This document shows positions 1 through 8,255 of a stretch of DNA of 64,000 nt, one piece after another. This stretch comes from a virus. Position numbers and translations under genes: made by a program. Numbering within the stretch: position 1 is the first letter of the stretch; every line of letters starts with the position of its first letter. Under the pieces are notes generated by a model that made no database searches, had not been told where the DNA came from, and saw nothing but the letters and a program-made list of their open reading frames with translations. Location of the stretch: IMG/VR virus record IMGVR_UViG_3300034019_001677, positions 1 through 64,000 of that record. One strand, written 5' to 3'.

Positions 1-486
1 GGCTCCAGCGCCGGCCAGTGGCACGTCTACATGCCGCACTTCCGGCGCCTGCAGGGGGCGGCCCCAGCGGCCCCGCCAGCGCCGGCGGTGATCGTTCAGC
101 CTGGCGTGATCGACTGGAGTAACTTCGGCGCCTTCATCACCCCCAACCTCACGGTGGGGGAGGTGCTGCAGTTTGACCACCGGCGCCGGCCATCGGCCCA
201 GAGCGCCGTGGTGCCGCGCATCCTGGAGACCGCCCGCGAGTTTCAAGCCGTTCGCATGGCCTGGGGCCGGCCGCTGGGCGTCACCAGCTTCCACGTCTCA
301 GGCCTGGCCATTGACATCTACCCGATCGGCTTGCCCCTGCAGGCCCTCTACAGCTTCCTGATCGGCCGGTGGACCGGTGGCTTTGGCGACGGCCGCAACC
401 GGGGCTTCATCCACCTGGATCGCAGAGGCGGTGGCCGCTTCGTGCCCAGTGGCGGCGTGCGGCCGGCTGATGTCAGGCCCTACTGA
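1..486 (+). CDS. M15-type peptidoglycan peptidase (5' truncated)
   Basis: The reading frame is open to the left edge (it begins ...GQWHVY before the first Met at 31), so the true start lies outside the window. The visible 161 residues have the layout of the Hedgehog/DD-peptidase M15 fold: a motif SFHVSGLAIDI matches the family's SxHxxGxAxDI zinc site, and GFIHLDRRGGG near the C-terminus matches the second zinc-ligand strand (FxHxDxRG). Such proteins cleave peptide stems of peptidoglycan and often serve as phage endolysins or virion lysins. It converges on the lysis cassette that ends at 738, so the element would carry two wall-active enzymes if both belong to it. A host carboxypeptidase cannot be excluded because the N-terminus is missing. 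Confidence 0.72.
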   Translation, partial: GSSAGQWHVYMPHFRRLQGAAPAAPPAPAVIVQPGVIDWSNFGAFITPNLTVGEVLQFDHRRRPSAQSAVVPRILETAREFQAVRMAWGRPLGVTSFHVSGLAIDIYPIGLPLQALYSFLIGRWTGGFGDGRNRGFIHLDRRGGGRFVPSGGVRPADVRPY

Positions 487-738
487 GCGTTCCAGTTGGT
501 GCAGGTGTGCTGCCTGGCTGAGTAGCGGGTTGCTACAGCATGAACCGGTGAACCCACATCCCGCCACGGTCAGGCCACCAGCGGAACGCGGGACCACGTG
601 GTCAAGTGTGTCGGCTGGGTCGGCGCAATAGGCGCACTGGTGGTTTCACTCGGCGAAGATCCGCCGGCGGAATCGGGCCTTGGTGATTTTCGTGGGCTGG
701 AGTTGGGTTTCGTCGATCAGGTGATCGAAAGGGGGCAT
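487..738 (-). pseudogene. HNH endonuclease remnant with in-frame stop
   Basis: ATG at 738 overlaps the lysin stop codon (TGATG), so this is the last cistron of the lysis operon. The frame reads through a basic segment (KITKARFRRRIFAE), meets TGA at 648-646, and continues in the same frame with NHQCAYCADPADTLDHVVP, an HNH zinc-finger start with CxxC and DHVVPRSAGG. A single TGG to TGA change (Trp in the usual W-x-H-x-C-x-Y-C context) explains the stop. Beyond GGLTV the expected CxxCN pair is no longer recognisable, so the 3' part is also decayed. Intact relatives are small phage HNH nucleases. Confidence 0.68.
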
Positions 739-2063
739 CAGCCCGCCGCCTCTTGCATCACTGACACCCAGATGCGGCCCATTCCCAGCAACGGAAGCAC
801 TCGATCCCTGAGATCCACATTGTGCATGCGAATGCAGCCCAGGGTGGAATGCAGCGCTTGCCGTGGTGCCCATGCCCCTGGCCAGCCGCAGGCCGTGCCG
901 CCGCCGTGGATCATGATCCCGTCCCTGCCGTAGCGACTTCCGGGGCCCTCCTGCCCTTCCTGGCCCAGCAGGTCGAATGAATACCAGCCATAGGCGCGGC
1001 GATCAGCGCTAAACGTTGCGGATGGGTCCTGCTCATAGTCGCGGTAGACCTGGCCCACCAGGTACAGCCCTGGAGGTGTATCGCTGTTGGTTACCGTCCA
1101 TTCCGATTCGCCCGCCTGGCCCCGGCACAGACACGGCACAGACCAGAGGCGTTTGCCGTCGTGGGTGTAGGCGGTGAGTGTTTTCAGGCGATCATCGGCA
1201 AGGAGGTGGTGATCGCCGGGCTTCAGCGGTGGCTGCTTTTTGGGCCCGACCATCCCGGCAGGGACCGGGGCGCCCTGCTGCTGGAGCGGTGGCCGTTGCT
1301 GTGGGGCCAACAGCCGCCCGGATTGCACCAGCCCCCACACGCGCTGAGCCTCGGCCTGGCGGCGGTCCAGGTGCGGCACGCCAGGGCGGAAGTATCCGGT
1401 GCGGCTGGCGGCTGATCCGGTCCAGTATTCAGCAGCCTGTGCCGGTGTCATGTTCGGCGGCCGGTTCTCGAAAATTCGAGTCCAGCCGATCAGCGAACCC
1501 TGCGATGGGTCGTGTAGACCGGCGTACTCCTCAGCGAAATACTGCTGTTGCCAGCGGTTGGAGTTGGGATCGATGCCACTGTTAAGGGCCGTCGAGCGTG
1601 CCTTGTCGTAGGCGATGCGCCTGACCGCGGTGTACTGCATCGCGCCACGCCCTGCACCAGAACCTGCCTCAACCACATCGAGGCGGTCAAGGTTGGGCCG
1701 TCCGGTTTCGATGATGATGCAGCCGATGAACCCGCATGCTTCGGCTGGCGTCAGCGGTCGGATGCGCTCGCGTGATTCCTGCTGCACCTGCGGGCTAGTG
1801 AGGTAGGTGAGCCAGGATTGGAGATTCTCGAGGCTGGGATCCCTGCTCATCACGGTGGCAGGGGTGACGGGAGAGGCCGGGGCAGCGACAGGTCCGGAAG
1901 GTGGTGTGGGCTTCAGCCAGATGCTGTTGCGGATCTGGCCACCCTCTTCGAGCTGCTGCCGCTGCGCCGGGGTGAGCATGAGCTCCACCGCCGACCAGAA
2001 GGCCTGATGCTGGGGGTTGCCCAGTTTGGTGGACAGGGCGTAGCGCAGAAGGGAGGGGTTCAT
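738..2063 (-). CDS. endolysin: lysozyme-like domain plus L,D-transpeptidase (YkuD) domain
   Basis: 441 aa from ATG 2063. The N-terminal half (residues about 80-230) resembles phage tail/lysozyme-like domains: an IIIETG helix with a putative catalytic Glu, then VVEAGSGAGRGAMQYT and a YFAEEYAGLH segment. The C-terminal domain (about 290-441) is YkuD-like: HGGG, then HSTLGCIRMHNVD, which is the HX..SxGCxRMxxxD active site with catalytic Cys. A proline/glutamine linker joins them. The protein would act on peptidoglycan after release through the holin pore. It lies downstream of three small membrane/helical proteins and is coupled to them through a 7-codon leader (ATG 2083, stop overlapping ATG 2063). 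Confidence 0.8.
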   Translation of the reverse strand: MNPSLLRYALSTKLGNPQHQAFWSAVELMLTPAQRQQLEEGGQIRNSIWLKPTPPSGPVAAPASPVTPATVMSRDPSLENLQSWLTYLTSPQVQQESRERIRPLTPAEACGFIGCIIIETGRPNLDRLDVVEAGSGAGRGAMQYTAVRRIAYDKARSTALNSGIDPNSNRWQQQYFAEEYAGLHDPSQGSLIGWTRIFENRPPNMTPAQAAEYWTGSAASRTGYFRPGVPHLDRRQAEAQRVWGLVQSGRLLAPQQRPPLQQQGAPVPAGMVGPKKQPPLKPGDHHLLADDRLKTLTAYTHDGKRLWSVPCLCRGQAGESEWTVTNSDTPPGLYLVGQVYRDYEQDPSATFSADRRAYGWYSFDLLGQEGQEGPGSRYGRDGIMIHGGGTACGWPGAWAPRQALHSTLGCIRMHNVDLRDRVLPLLGMGRIWVSVMQEAAG

Positions 2064-2085
2064 GGGTTGAGGGAGGGGTTCATGG
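2051..2085. repeat. 20-bp tandem duplication spanning the lysin start
   Basis: GGGAGGGGTTCATGG occurs at 2051-2065 and again at 2071-2085, a 20-bp period. Each copy contains a CAT, i.e. an ATG on the minus strand. The right-hand ATG (2083) opens the 7-codon ORF MNPSLNP whose TGA overlaps the lysin ATG at 2063. That same right-hand ATG overlaps the stop of the upstream 100-aa gene. Confidence 0.85.
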
Positions 2086-2382
2086 AATGGTGGGTTGTGT
2101 GGGTTGCTCACGACGCGCCAGGGCCGCCGGATCGAACAGCAGGGTGAGGATGCGCAGCTCCACAGCCAAGGGATCGCGATGCACCACCCGTTGCACCGCC
2201 GTAAAGAACAGCAGTGACACCTGAGCAGCGCCGGCCGTGATCGCCCGCTGCATCTGGGCATCGATCACGGCAAACACCTCCGGCAGTTGCTTTCGCAGGT
2301 CAGCCCCCAGGGCTTGCAGTAGCAGGGTGGTGAGATGCCTGAGCACCAAGCCAAGGACGGGTTTGAACAGGAAGCCGATCAT
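2080..2382 (-). CDS. small helical protein of the lysis cassette
   Basis: 100 aa. It starts with ATG overlapping the previous stop by ATGA (2379-2382). The first 35 residues are hydrophobic and amphipathic (MIGFLFKPVLGLVL, then LLLQALG), followed by an Ala-rich helix and VSLLFFTAVQRVV. No family was recognised. Its place between a two-span membrane protein and the lysin suggests a lysis accessory role, for example part of the holin/antiholin set. This is inference from position. Confidence 0.6.
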   Translation of the reverse strand: MIGFLFKPVLGLVLRHLTTLLLQALGADLRKQLPEVFAVIDAQMQRAITAGAAQVSLLFFTAVQRVVHRDPLAVELRILTLLFDPAALARREQPTQPTIP

Positions 2383-2801
2383 GCTGGTTCAGGGTCATCG
2401 CCATCTCCAGCATGGCCCTGCCCGGGATCCGGCACGATGCCGATCGGGCCACTGAGGGGCTGTTCGCTTTCATCCTCCGTGCGGCGGCGGTTGAGCAGCA
2501 CACTGCCGGCCAACCCACCCATGGCCGCAGCAGCTGATTCAGCGGGGCTGTGCACCACCAGGGCCAGCAGGGTGTCGGTGGATCGGCGGCCAATCTCTCC
2601 CATCTGCGACCAGGCCGGCAGGCACTCCAACGGTCGGCGGCTGCGCATCTCGCACAGCATGGCTTGGGTGAGGCCTGCCACCAGCTGCCAGCTCACATTG
2701 GCCACCACTACCCAGCCGGCGATGGTGAGGCCGGCGCCGATCACAGGTGAAACGCTGGCAATCACACTGCGGCTGGCTTTCTGTTGAGAATGCGTGGTCA
2801 T
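2379..2801 (-). CDS. putative holin-like membrane protein
   Basis: 140 aa. Residues about 11-45 form a long hydrophobic stretch (VIASVSPVIGAGLTIAGWVV), a second weaker one lies near 90-105 (AAAAMGGLAGSVLL), and the C-terminus is acidic and hydrophilic. Size, membrane segments and position two genes before the endolysin fit a holin, but holins have no conserved motif and this call rests on context. It overlaps both neighbours by ATGA. Confidence 0.55.
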   Translation of the reverse strand: MTTHSQQKASRSVIASVSPVIGAGLTIAGWVVVANVSWQLVAGLTQAMLCEMRSRRPLECLPAWSQMGEIGRRSTDTLLALVVHSPAESAAAAMGGLAGSVLLNRRRTEDESEQPLSGPIGIVPDPGQGHAGDGDDPEPA

Positions 2802-3070
2802 AGACCCCCTTTGGTGAGGCGTACTTCGTGTTCCTGAAGCTCCTCCTTCACGACCTCATAGCGCTTTTGCTGTAGGTCACTGTTTTTGATCAGCGTGCTC
2901 ATCGATTCACGCATAACCGACACGTCTTTCCACACGCCAATGCTGGCGCTGGCAGCCGCCATAAAACTGAGCGCCGTGATTGTTGCTAGCACCGGCAGCA
3001 GATAACTGGCCAGCACCTGGGGTGGCCGAGGCTCGTGAGCCCCATTGGCTGGGTCGTATGGTTCGTGCAT
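2798..3070 (-). CDS. one-span membrane protein with C-terminal helix
   Basis: 90 aa. Residues about 22-45 are a single membrane segment (YLLPVLATITALSFMAAASA), followed by a charged helix to the C-terminus (about 50-90; KRYEVVKEELQEHEVR) likely to form a coiled coil. It is the first gene of the lysis cassette. The layout is like an inverted XhlA-type accessory (TM first, coil second). It could be a holin partner or a spanin-like protein. Confidence 0.58.
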   Translation of the reverse strand: MHEPYDPANGAHEPRPPQVLASYLLPVLATITALSFMAAASASIGVWKDVSVMRESMSTLIKNSDLQQKRYEVVKEELQEHEVRLTKGGL

Positions 3071-3173
3071 GGCCTAGTGCTTCGTCATCACAAAACTAGG
3101 CCTGTGGCCGTCAACTGATCGCGGCAGGTGCGGTGGCGATGGTTGAGGGCAGGTCACGGTCTGAGCGCTGTCT

Positions 3174-3191
3174 ACCTCAGTCTGCTGAGGT
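3174..3191 (-). terminator. perfect 7-bp hairpin between fibre and lysis genes
   Basis: ACCTCAG-CAGA-CTGAGGT read on the minus strand, 18 nt after the stop of the 52-aa gene and about 100 nt before the lysis cassette. There is no T-run after it, so a terminator or RNA-stabilising role is only a suggestion. Confidence 0.4.
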
Positions 3192-3208
3192 GGTCTTAGC
3201 CGGACAGA

Positions 3209-3367
3209 TCAGCGCAGCGATTCCTCGATCGCCTGAATCAGGCCCTCGTCACGCGAATGGGCGGCGTAGGGGTCTGTGTTCATGCCGAGCAACCACTGGT
3301 ACAGGGGGATTGCCAGCACCCGCTCATCGTCGGCGGCGGGAATGTAGCCAGGGTCAGAGGGAAGCAT
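3209..3367 (-). CDS. 52-aa conserved-looking small protein
   Basis: ATG at 3367 lies 2 nt after the stop of the giant fibre gene. The protein reads MLPSDPGYIPAADDERVLAI... and ends IQAIEESLR. It is acidic and soluble, with no signal or membrane segment. The tight spacing and phage-typical codon use support translation. No family was recognised. It could be a fibre chaperone or baseplate accessory because of its position, without direct evidence. Confidence 0.6.
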   Translation of the reverse strand: MLPSDPGYIPAADDERVLAIPLYQWLLGMNTDPYAAHSRDEGLIQAIEESLR

Positions 3368-3369
3368 GA

Positions 3370-6300
3370 TCAGAGCACGACGTTTGGAGTGATGTTGAAC
3401 CCGTGCTCAGGGCTGATGCCACGGGCGTAGGACCGCAGCGCCATGTTTAGAGCAAAGGTGCTGTCCGCTTGGTTCAGCGCGGCGTTGGTGATGACAGGGT
3501 TGTATCGCCTAGTGGAAGCGCCCAATGGGTGAGGCTCGCCATAGAACGGCTCGACTAGGCCGGTTGTATCGGCCAGTGTTGAACCGTTCACGGCCGCCGT
3601 GATCCTATTGCCGACTGCATAGGTAAGGCCCGATGTTCCGGCAAGGGTGTTCCAGTTGGCCTGAGTGGTGCTGCCCAGCGACAGGATTTGATAGGTAACG
3701 CCAGCGGCTGCAGAGTTAACGTCAATCCCGTACTTGGGCACGATCAGCGTAAATTGGTTGGCGGCTAAGCCCGCTACCTTAAAAATTGTGCGTTCTGGCA
3801 GAAATTGAGGTCCCAGAGCAGTCCTGGTGTCTATACCGAGAAGCACCGTGGCGCCGCGCTCTTGGTCAGAGATGCCCTCGTTGCCCAGCAGTACGCCGCG
3901 CACCTTGACGGAGTTATAGCCGTTAGAGCCAAATCGACCAACAAATCCCTCTGTAATGTTGCCAGTAGCTGACGATGAAAAGGACTGCAGAAAAGCAGTA
4001 CGAACACTTAAAGAACGCTTGGCATGAATGAACTGATCCAGGAACGGGCCAGAGTCGTTGTCAGCAGGCTCGGCACCAGTCGATGTGAGCAGGTGGATGT
4101 GATTTGGCAAGTAACGAGTATTGGTGGAGTTTTGATGCCAGGTCCTGGTGGCAGGATTTGATTGATCCTGCAGGTAGCTGACCCTTGAGCCTATCTGATC
4201 AATCACCACAGGCTCAGCAGTGATCGGCCCGAGGAATGTGTGATGGAACTGGCGCCAAGTCCAGGGTGCTGCAACTGACGTTGATCCATAGTGCGTATCG
4301 CCAGACATCGGCACGTCATTTGTTACCCCCATGCCGGCGCTGGAAATGGTCGTATTCCCGCGCAGATAAAGGGCGCTCCACCGCAGCTGGACCAGCCCGT
4401 TGGTTGCGATGTACGGCGGACGAGCGGCACCAAGTGAATCCTTGCGCGAAGGCAGCGGCGAGCCGAACACAATGCCGCGCAGGTCTGCCACGTCGGTGGG
4501 GTTGCCCTCTAGCTGGATTGGCGGGGTGGTGGTCCAACTGTCGTACGCCGGGTTGCGGCCATTGCTGATCCGCAGCTGGTTCAGGAATGTATCAACGTTC
4601 GTGGCGGTGTTGGTGGTGAATGCACCGCTGGGGAGCGTGACGCTGCCAGTAATGAACTGCCCTGCGGTGATTGCGCCTTCAGCCACCAGCTTGATCAACT
4701 CGGACACGCCCAGGAAGTGGAACCCACCACGAAAGTCCACACCACGACGCCAGCGCATTTGCCGACCGAATGTGCTTACGTGCAGCTGATTGTTGGCGGT
4801 CTGGCTGTCGCGTAAAAACAGCGTAAATGCCCTGAAATTCACCCGAGTGCTGAGGTTGCCGTAACCTGAGCCATCAAACCAGGTTTCAGCGGTGGCAGGG
4901 TCGCCGGTTTCGGGGAAGATCAGCGGCCAGCCGGCCTGCGTCGGATCGCTGGCCCTGAACACCACATTGCATTCCCACACCGAAGCAGGATCGTAGAGCC
5001 CTGGCGCAATCCTGATTTCAGCGGTTTGGTTGCCGCTGCCAATCACTGCATTCGCGTACTCCGCCGCCCGCGCCAGGGTGGGAATGGCGGCAACCGGACT
5101 GGTTGGCGGGGTGTCGAACATTTGATCCAGGGTTCGATCCGTCGCAGTGCTCTGCACGTAGATCGTGATTGTGCCGGTAGCGGCCGAGACCAGCCGTTGC
5201 GCCTGCCGCCAGCGGTTGAGGCCAGGGAGACTAACTAGCTTATTATTTGCCCGTGATAGTTGTTCATCATTTGCTGCAATGACTGTACTGTTTAGATAAT
5301 CTGCGATTGGTGCCAGTTGGCCAAACCCAAATTTGTTGGTTGTCATGCCCATGGCATCGCCGCCATCGAGCTCGGAAACACCGTTTACGTCGAACTTACC
5401 GGTTGCCGTAAGGTTGTCAACTGTTAGATTATCGAGCCGTGTTGGCGGCGGGGTATCACCTTCTTTGCCAATGTCATCAACACCAATGACCTCGCCGGTG
5501 TCGGTGTTGATCAGCCCTTGATTGGTTACATCAAAGCCATCCTTGTTGGTGCCGCGAATTTCTACCCTGCCGCCTTGTTCTGGTGCAAAGTTTGCATTGA
5601 ACTCGTTCCTGGCACTCATCGTGCGGCGCCAACGAGGCAGCGCTCTGGTGTAATTCCAGAAACCCACACCGTTAAGATTCTGCCCCAGCAGCTGGATGAA
5701 GCTGGGCTGTCGAAACTCCAGGGCCCAGTTGGCGCGGCCACTGGCAGCACCACCACTTGGCGGTGTGGGAAAGTCTGTGGCAGATGCGGGATCGAGCTCG
5801 CGGCTTGCTTCCGTACGCGGCACCAGGGCGTTGTGCGCAGCCGTGCTGCTGAAGCCCAGAGCCAGGAGCATGGCCAGTGCGCCGCGATAGTCGGTAGCGC
5901 TGCGCAGCTGATCGCGCACGCTGCCGGAGCTGGTGTAGATGGTGGCCCAGTTGATGCCGCAGGTGGTGGTCAGGTCAGTGCCGCCGTCGGTATCGGTGTC
6001 GAAAATCAGCTGCGGCGCTTCCAGAGAGGTTGGATCCTCGGCGTTGTAGTCCGACGCCTGCTGCACATAGGATTCCTGCCAGAAAGCCTCATCAGGCGTG
6101 CTTCCAGCGGAAACATGTGTGACGGTGGCGGTGAAGTGCTTGCCGGCATGCTTTACCGTTTCCCCCTTGCGATAGAAGCGGCCGGCGGCGTAGACCTCAT
6201 CGGGACAGGAGCGGCGGATTGTGATCTCCGCCGACATCACCACCCCGGCACCTTCCGCTGGAATCTTGGTGGTCGTGGTCACGGCCAGCACCTCAGCACC

Positions 6301-8232
6301 ACCAGGGGCCAGCACGCGATCAATGCCGCCGCCAGTCACCCCAGGCCGGGTCTGAAGAATGCTGTTGCGCACCGGCACCCTGGAGTTGGTGGTGTTCGCC
6401 AGCCTCAGCGATACCCGCCGCTGCGCAGAGCTGCGGTTGTCCCACAACCGCCGGATGTAGACCTTCCGACCGACTGCCAAGGATGCTCCACCCGTTGCCG
6501 TGCCAATCGGGAGGTTGGTGCCGGCTTGCAGCGCCGCACCTGTGATGTCGATCTCGGTAGCTGAGGTGCTGACCCAGGCATTGGCCGCCAGAGTGGCGCG
6601 CCAATCGGGGCCCCCTGGGTTCTCAATCCAGATCAGCGTGCCAGCGGGCAGCGAGTAGCCCTGAGCGGCCAGCACGGCGGGTATAGCCGGATCATCGCTA
6701 GGGGCCAGCGGCAGCTGAAGCGTGATCAGGCTGCCCGAAATGGCAGCCACGTTGCCGAGGCCAATCTGCCGCACGTTGCCGGTCTGATCGGCCACGCTGC
6801 GCGCCACCTTCAGGCGCCTGAGGTTCCAGTTCTGATCCAGCGGGTCGCTGTTGGGGGCATAGCCCTTGGCCACGGCAACGCAGCCACCGAAGTTGCTGGT
6901 GGAGTTGCTGAACTCCAGCTGGGCGCCGCTATCGGCAAAGTGATGGCGGCCAGCACCGATGGCAAACACGCTCACCATTTGCCCGAAGGCGCCGCTGATC
7001 AGGCTGACGTGGCGACTCATCCGCTGCGGCTTCATCCGCACGTCGTCGGCCTCGCTGTCGATCAGCTCCTGGTAGTTCACCGGCGCACGCCAGGCGCCCT
7101 CCCGGTAAATCTGCCAGCAGCTGAGATCGCGCTGCACGGAGATGCCGGTGAACTGGGCGATCACGATGGATTTCAGGCCCGTAACGCGGGCGCCATCCCA
7201 GAACGCTCCGCCCATGCCCCACTCGGTGCGCAGCGAGCAGTTGTAGACGTAAGGGCTGGCGCCCTTCACTGTGTCGGACGCCTCCGAAGGGTTGGCGCCG
7301 AACGGGCCCACAATTTCGTATTCCGACAGGCGGGGGACGGCCAGGGCGTTGGAGATGTTGCCGCTGTTGCTGGCGCCGCCCATGGCGGTGCGCACCTTGG
7401 CGTAGAGCTGATTCAGATCCGCCTGGCTGGCGGCCTGAAAGCAATCGATGAGGTGGTGGCTGGAGTTGGCGCCCAGCTGGTCACGAAACGTAAGCCCGTA
7501 GACGTAGCTGGTGTTGGTGATCTTGAGGATTGCCGCTCGGTTGCTGTAGTCGACTGCCTCATCCGCCGCGGCCGGCACCCAGGAGGGCCTCACCGTGCAT
7601 TGCCTGAGGCTGAGCGGGGCGCTGGCAGTGGCGTAACGGGGCAGAACAATTCCGCCGCTGTTGGGGTTGAAGGCGATCAGGTGGTTTGGTGTGGGGTCAA
7701 ACCCCTCGGCCGGCCATTCGGTGATCGGAATGGCGCTGGGGCTGTTGCCGGGGTCGTTGTAGAAAATATGTGTGCCCGGGGCAAACTCAACCGCTGGGCA
7801 GTCAACCTGAGCGTCTTCTGAATTGAGGGTGAAATAACTCTTGCTGGTGGCCAGGACGATCTCAATCGCCACCCGGTTGATGGTGCGGAACGGTCGCTGC
7901 TTGCTGTAGCCACAGGTAAGGCGCTGGTTTTCGAGGCGCCTGAGCTTGGCCCTGATCTTGGCGGCGTCGCTGGCGCCGGCCGGCTCCTCAAACCAGTTGT
8001 AGGAACCACCCACGAAACGGTCCGTGCCGATGTAGGGGTTGACGTAGATCGTGAACGGGCTGTTGAGCGGATCGGCCGGCTCGGAATTGCCCGGGGCAAT
8101 ATTGGCGTTGCCCACCAGCTGCAGCAGGGCATCCACCACCGCCGAGAGCTGATCCTTTGCCCGCAGCTGCCCACCAGCACCCACGGCGTTGCGAATGCCG
8201 GCAAGGGCGTTGGCGACGCTGATCCGAGCCAT
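3370..8232 (-). CDS. giant tail fibre / adhesin-like virion protein
   Basis: 1620 aa, the last large gene of the tail module. Two segments look like starts of right-handed beta-helix domains. One near residues 50-130 has FTIYVNPYIGTDRFVGGSYN followed by PFRTINRVAIEIVLA. A second near 1010-1070 has TITIYVQSTATDRTLD followed by AIPTLARAAEYANAVIG and EIRIAPGLYDP. Beta-helix modules with a P-F/x-T-I...A motif are common in phage fibres and polysaccharide-binding tailspikes. Between them lie many short beta-rich stretches. No catalytic motif was recognised. The likely role is host-surface recognition at the tail tip. Confidence 0.7.
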   Translation of the reverse strand: MARISVANALAGIRNAVGAGGQLRAKDQLSAVVDALLQLVGNANIAPGNSEPADPLNSPFTIYVNPYIGTDRFVGGSYNWFEEPAGASDAAKIRAKLRRLENQRLTCGYSKQRPFRTINRVAIEIVLATSKSYFTLNSEDAQVDCPAVEFAPGTHIFYNDPGNSPSAIPITEWPAEGFDPTPNHLIAFNPNSGGIVLPRYATASAPLSLRQCTVRPSWVPAAADEAVDYSNRAAILKITNTSYVYGLTFRDQLGANSSHHLIDCFQAASQADLNQLYAKVRTAMGGASNSGNISNALAVPRLSEYEIVGPFGANPSEASDTVKGASPYVYNCSLRTEWGMGGAFWDGARVTGLKSIVIAQFTGISVQRDLSCWQIYREGAWRAPVNYQELIDSEADDVRMKPQRMSRHVSLISGAFGQMVSVFAIGAGRHHFADSGAQLEFSNSTSNFGGCVAVAKGYAPNSDPLDQNWNLRRLKVARSVADQTGNVRQIGLGNVAAISGSLITLQLPLAPSDDPAIPAVLAAQGYSLPAGTLIWIENPGGPDWRATLAANAWVSTSATEIDITGAALQAGTNLPIGTATGGASLAVGRKVYIRRLWDNRSSAQRRVSLRLANTTNSRVPVRNSILQTRPGVTGGGIDRVLAPGGAEVLAVTTTTKIPAEGAGVVMSAEITIRRSCPDEVYAAGRFYRKGETVKHAGKHFTATVTHVSAGSTPDEAFWQESYVQQASDYNAEDPTSLEAPQLIFDTDTDGGTDLTTTCGINWATIYTSSGSVRDQLRSATDYRGALAMLLALGFSSTAAHNALVPRTEASRELDPASATDFPTPPSGGAASGRANWALEFRQPSFIQLLGQNLNGVGFWNYTRALPRWRRTMSARNEFNANFAPEQGGRVEIRGTNKDGFDVTNQGLINTDTGEVIGVDDIGKEGDTPPPTRLDNLTVDNLTATGKFDVNGVSELDGGDAMGMTTNKFGFGQLAPIADYLNSTVIAANDEQLSRANNKLVSLPGLNRWRQAQRLVSAATGTITIYVQSTATDRTLDQMFDTPPTSPVAAIPTLARAAEYANAVIGSGNQTAEIRIAPGLYDPASVWECNVVFRASDPTQAGWPLIFPETGDPATAETWFDGSGYGNLSTRVNFRAFTLFLRDSQTANNQLHVSTFGRQMRWRRGVDFRGGFHFLGVSELIKLVAEGAITAGQFITGSVTLPSGAFTTNTATNVDTFLNQLRISNGRNPAYDSWTTTPPIQLEGNPTDVADLRGIVFGSPLPSRKDSLGAARPPYIATNGLVQLRWSALYLRGNTTISSAGMGVTNDVPMSGDTHYGSTSVAAPWTWRQFHHTFLGPITAEPVVIDQIGSRVSYLQDQSNPATRTWHQNSTNTRYLPNHIHLLTSTGAEPADNDSGPFLDQFIHAKRSLSVRTAFLQSFSSSATGNITEGFVGRFGSNGYNSVKVRGVLLGNEGISDQERGATVLLGIDTRTALGPQFLPERTIFKVAGLAANQFTLIVPKYGIDVNSAAAGVTYQILSLGSTTQANWNTLAGTSGLTYAVGNRITAAVNGSTLADTTGLVEPFYGEPHPLGASTRRYNPVITNAALNQADSTFALNMALRSYARGISPEHGFNITPNVVL

Positions 8233-8255
8233 CTGCTGCTGCTTCTCCCCGCAGG

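Noticed and set aside
3133-3369. Plus-strand 78-aa ORF
   Set aside because: It is antisense to the 52-aa minus-strand gene that follows the fibre stop by 2 nt. Its composition is Arg/Gly-rich shadow type.
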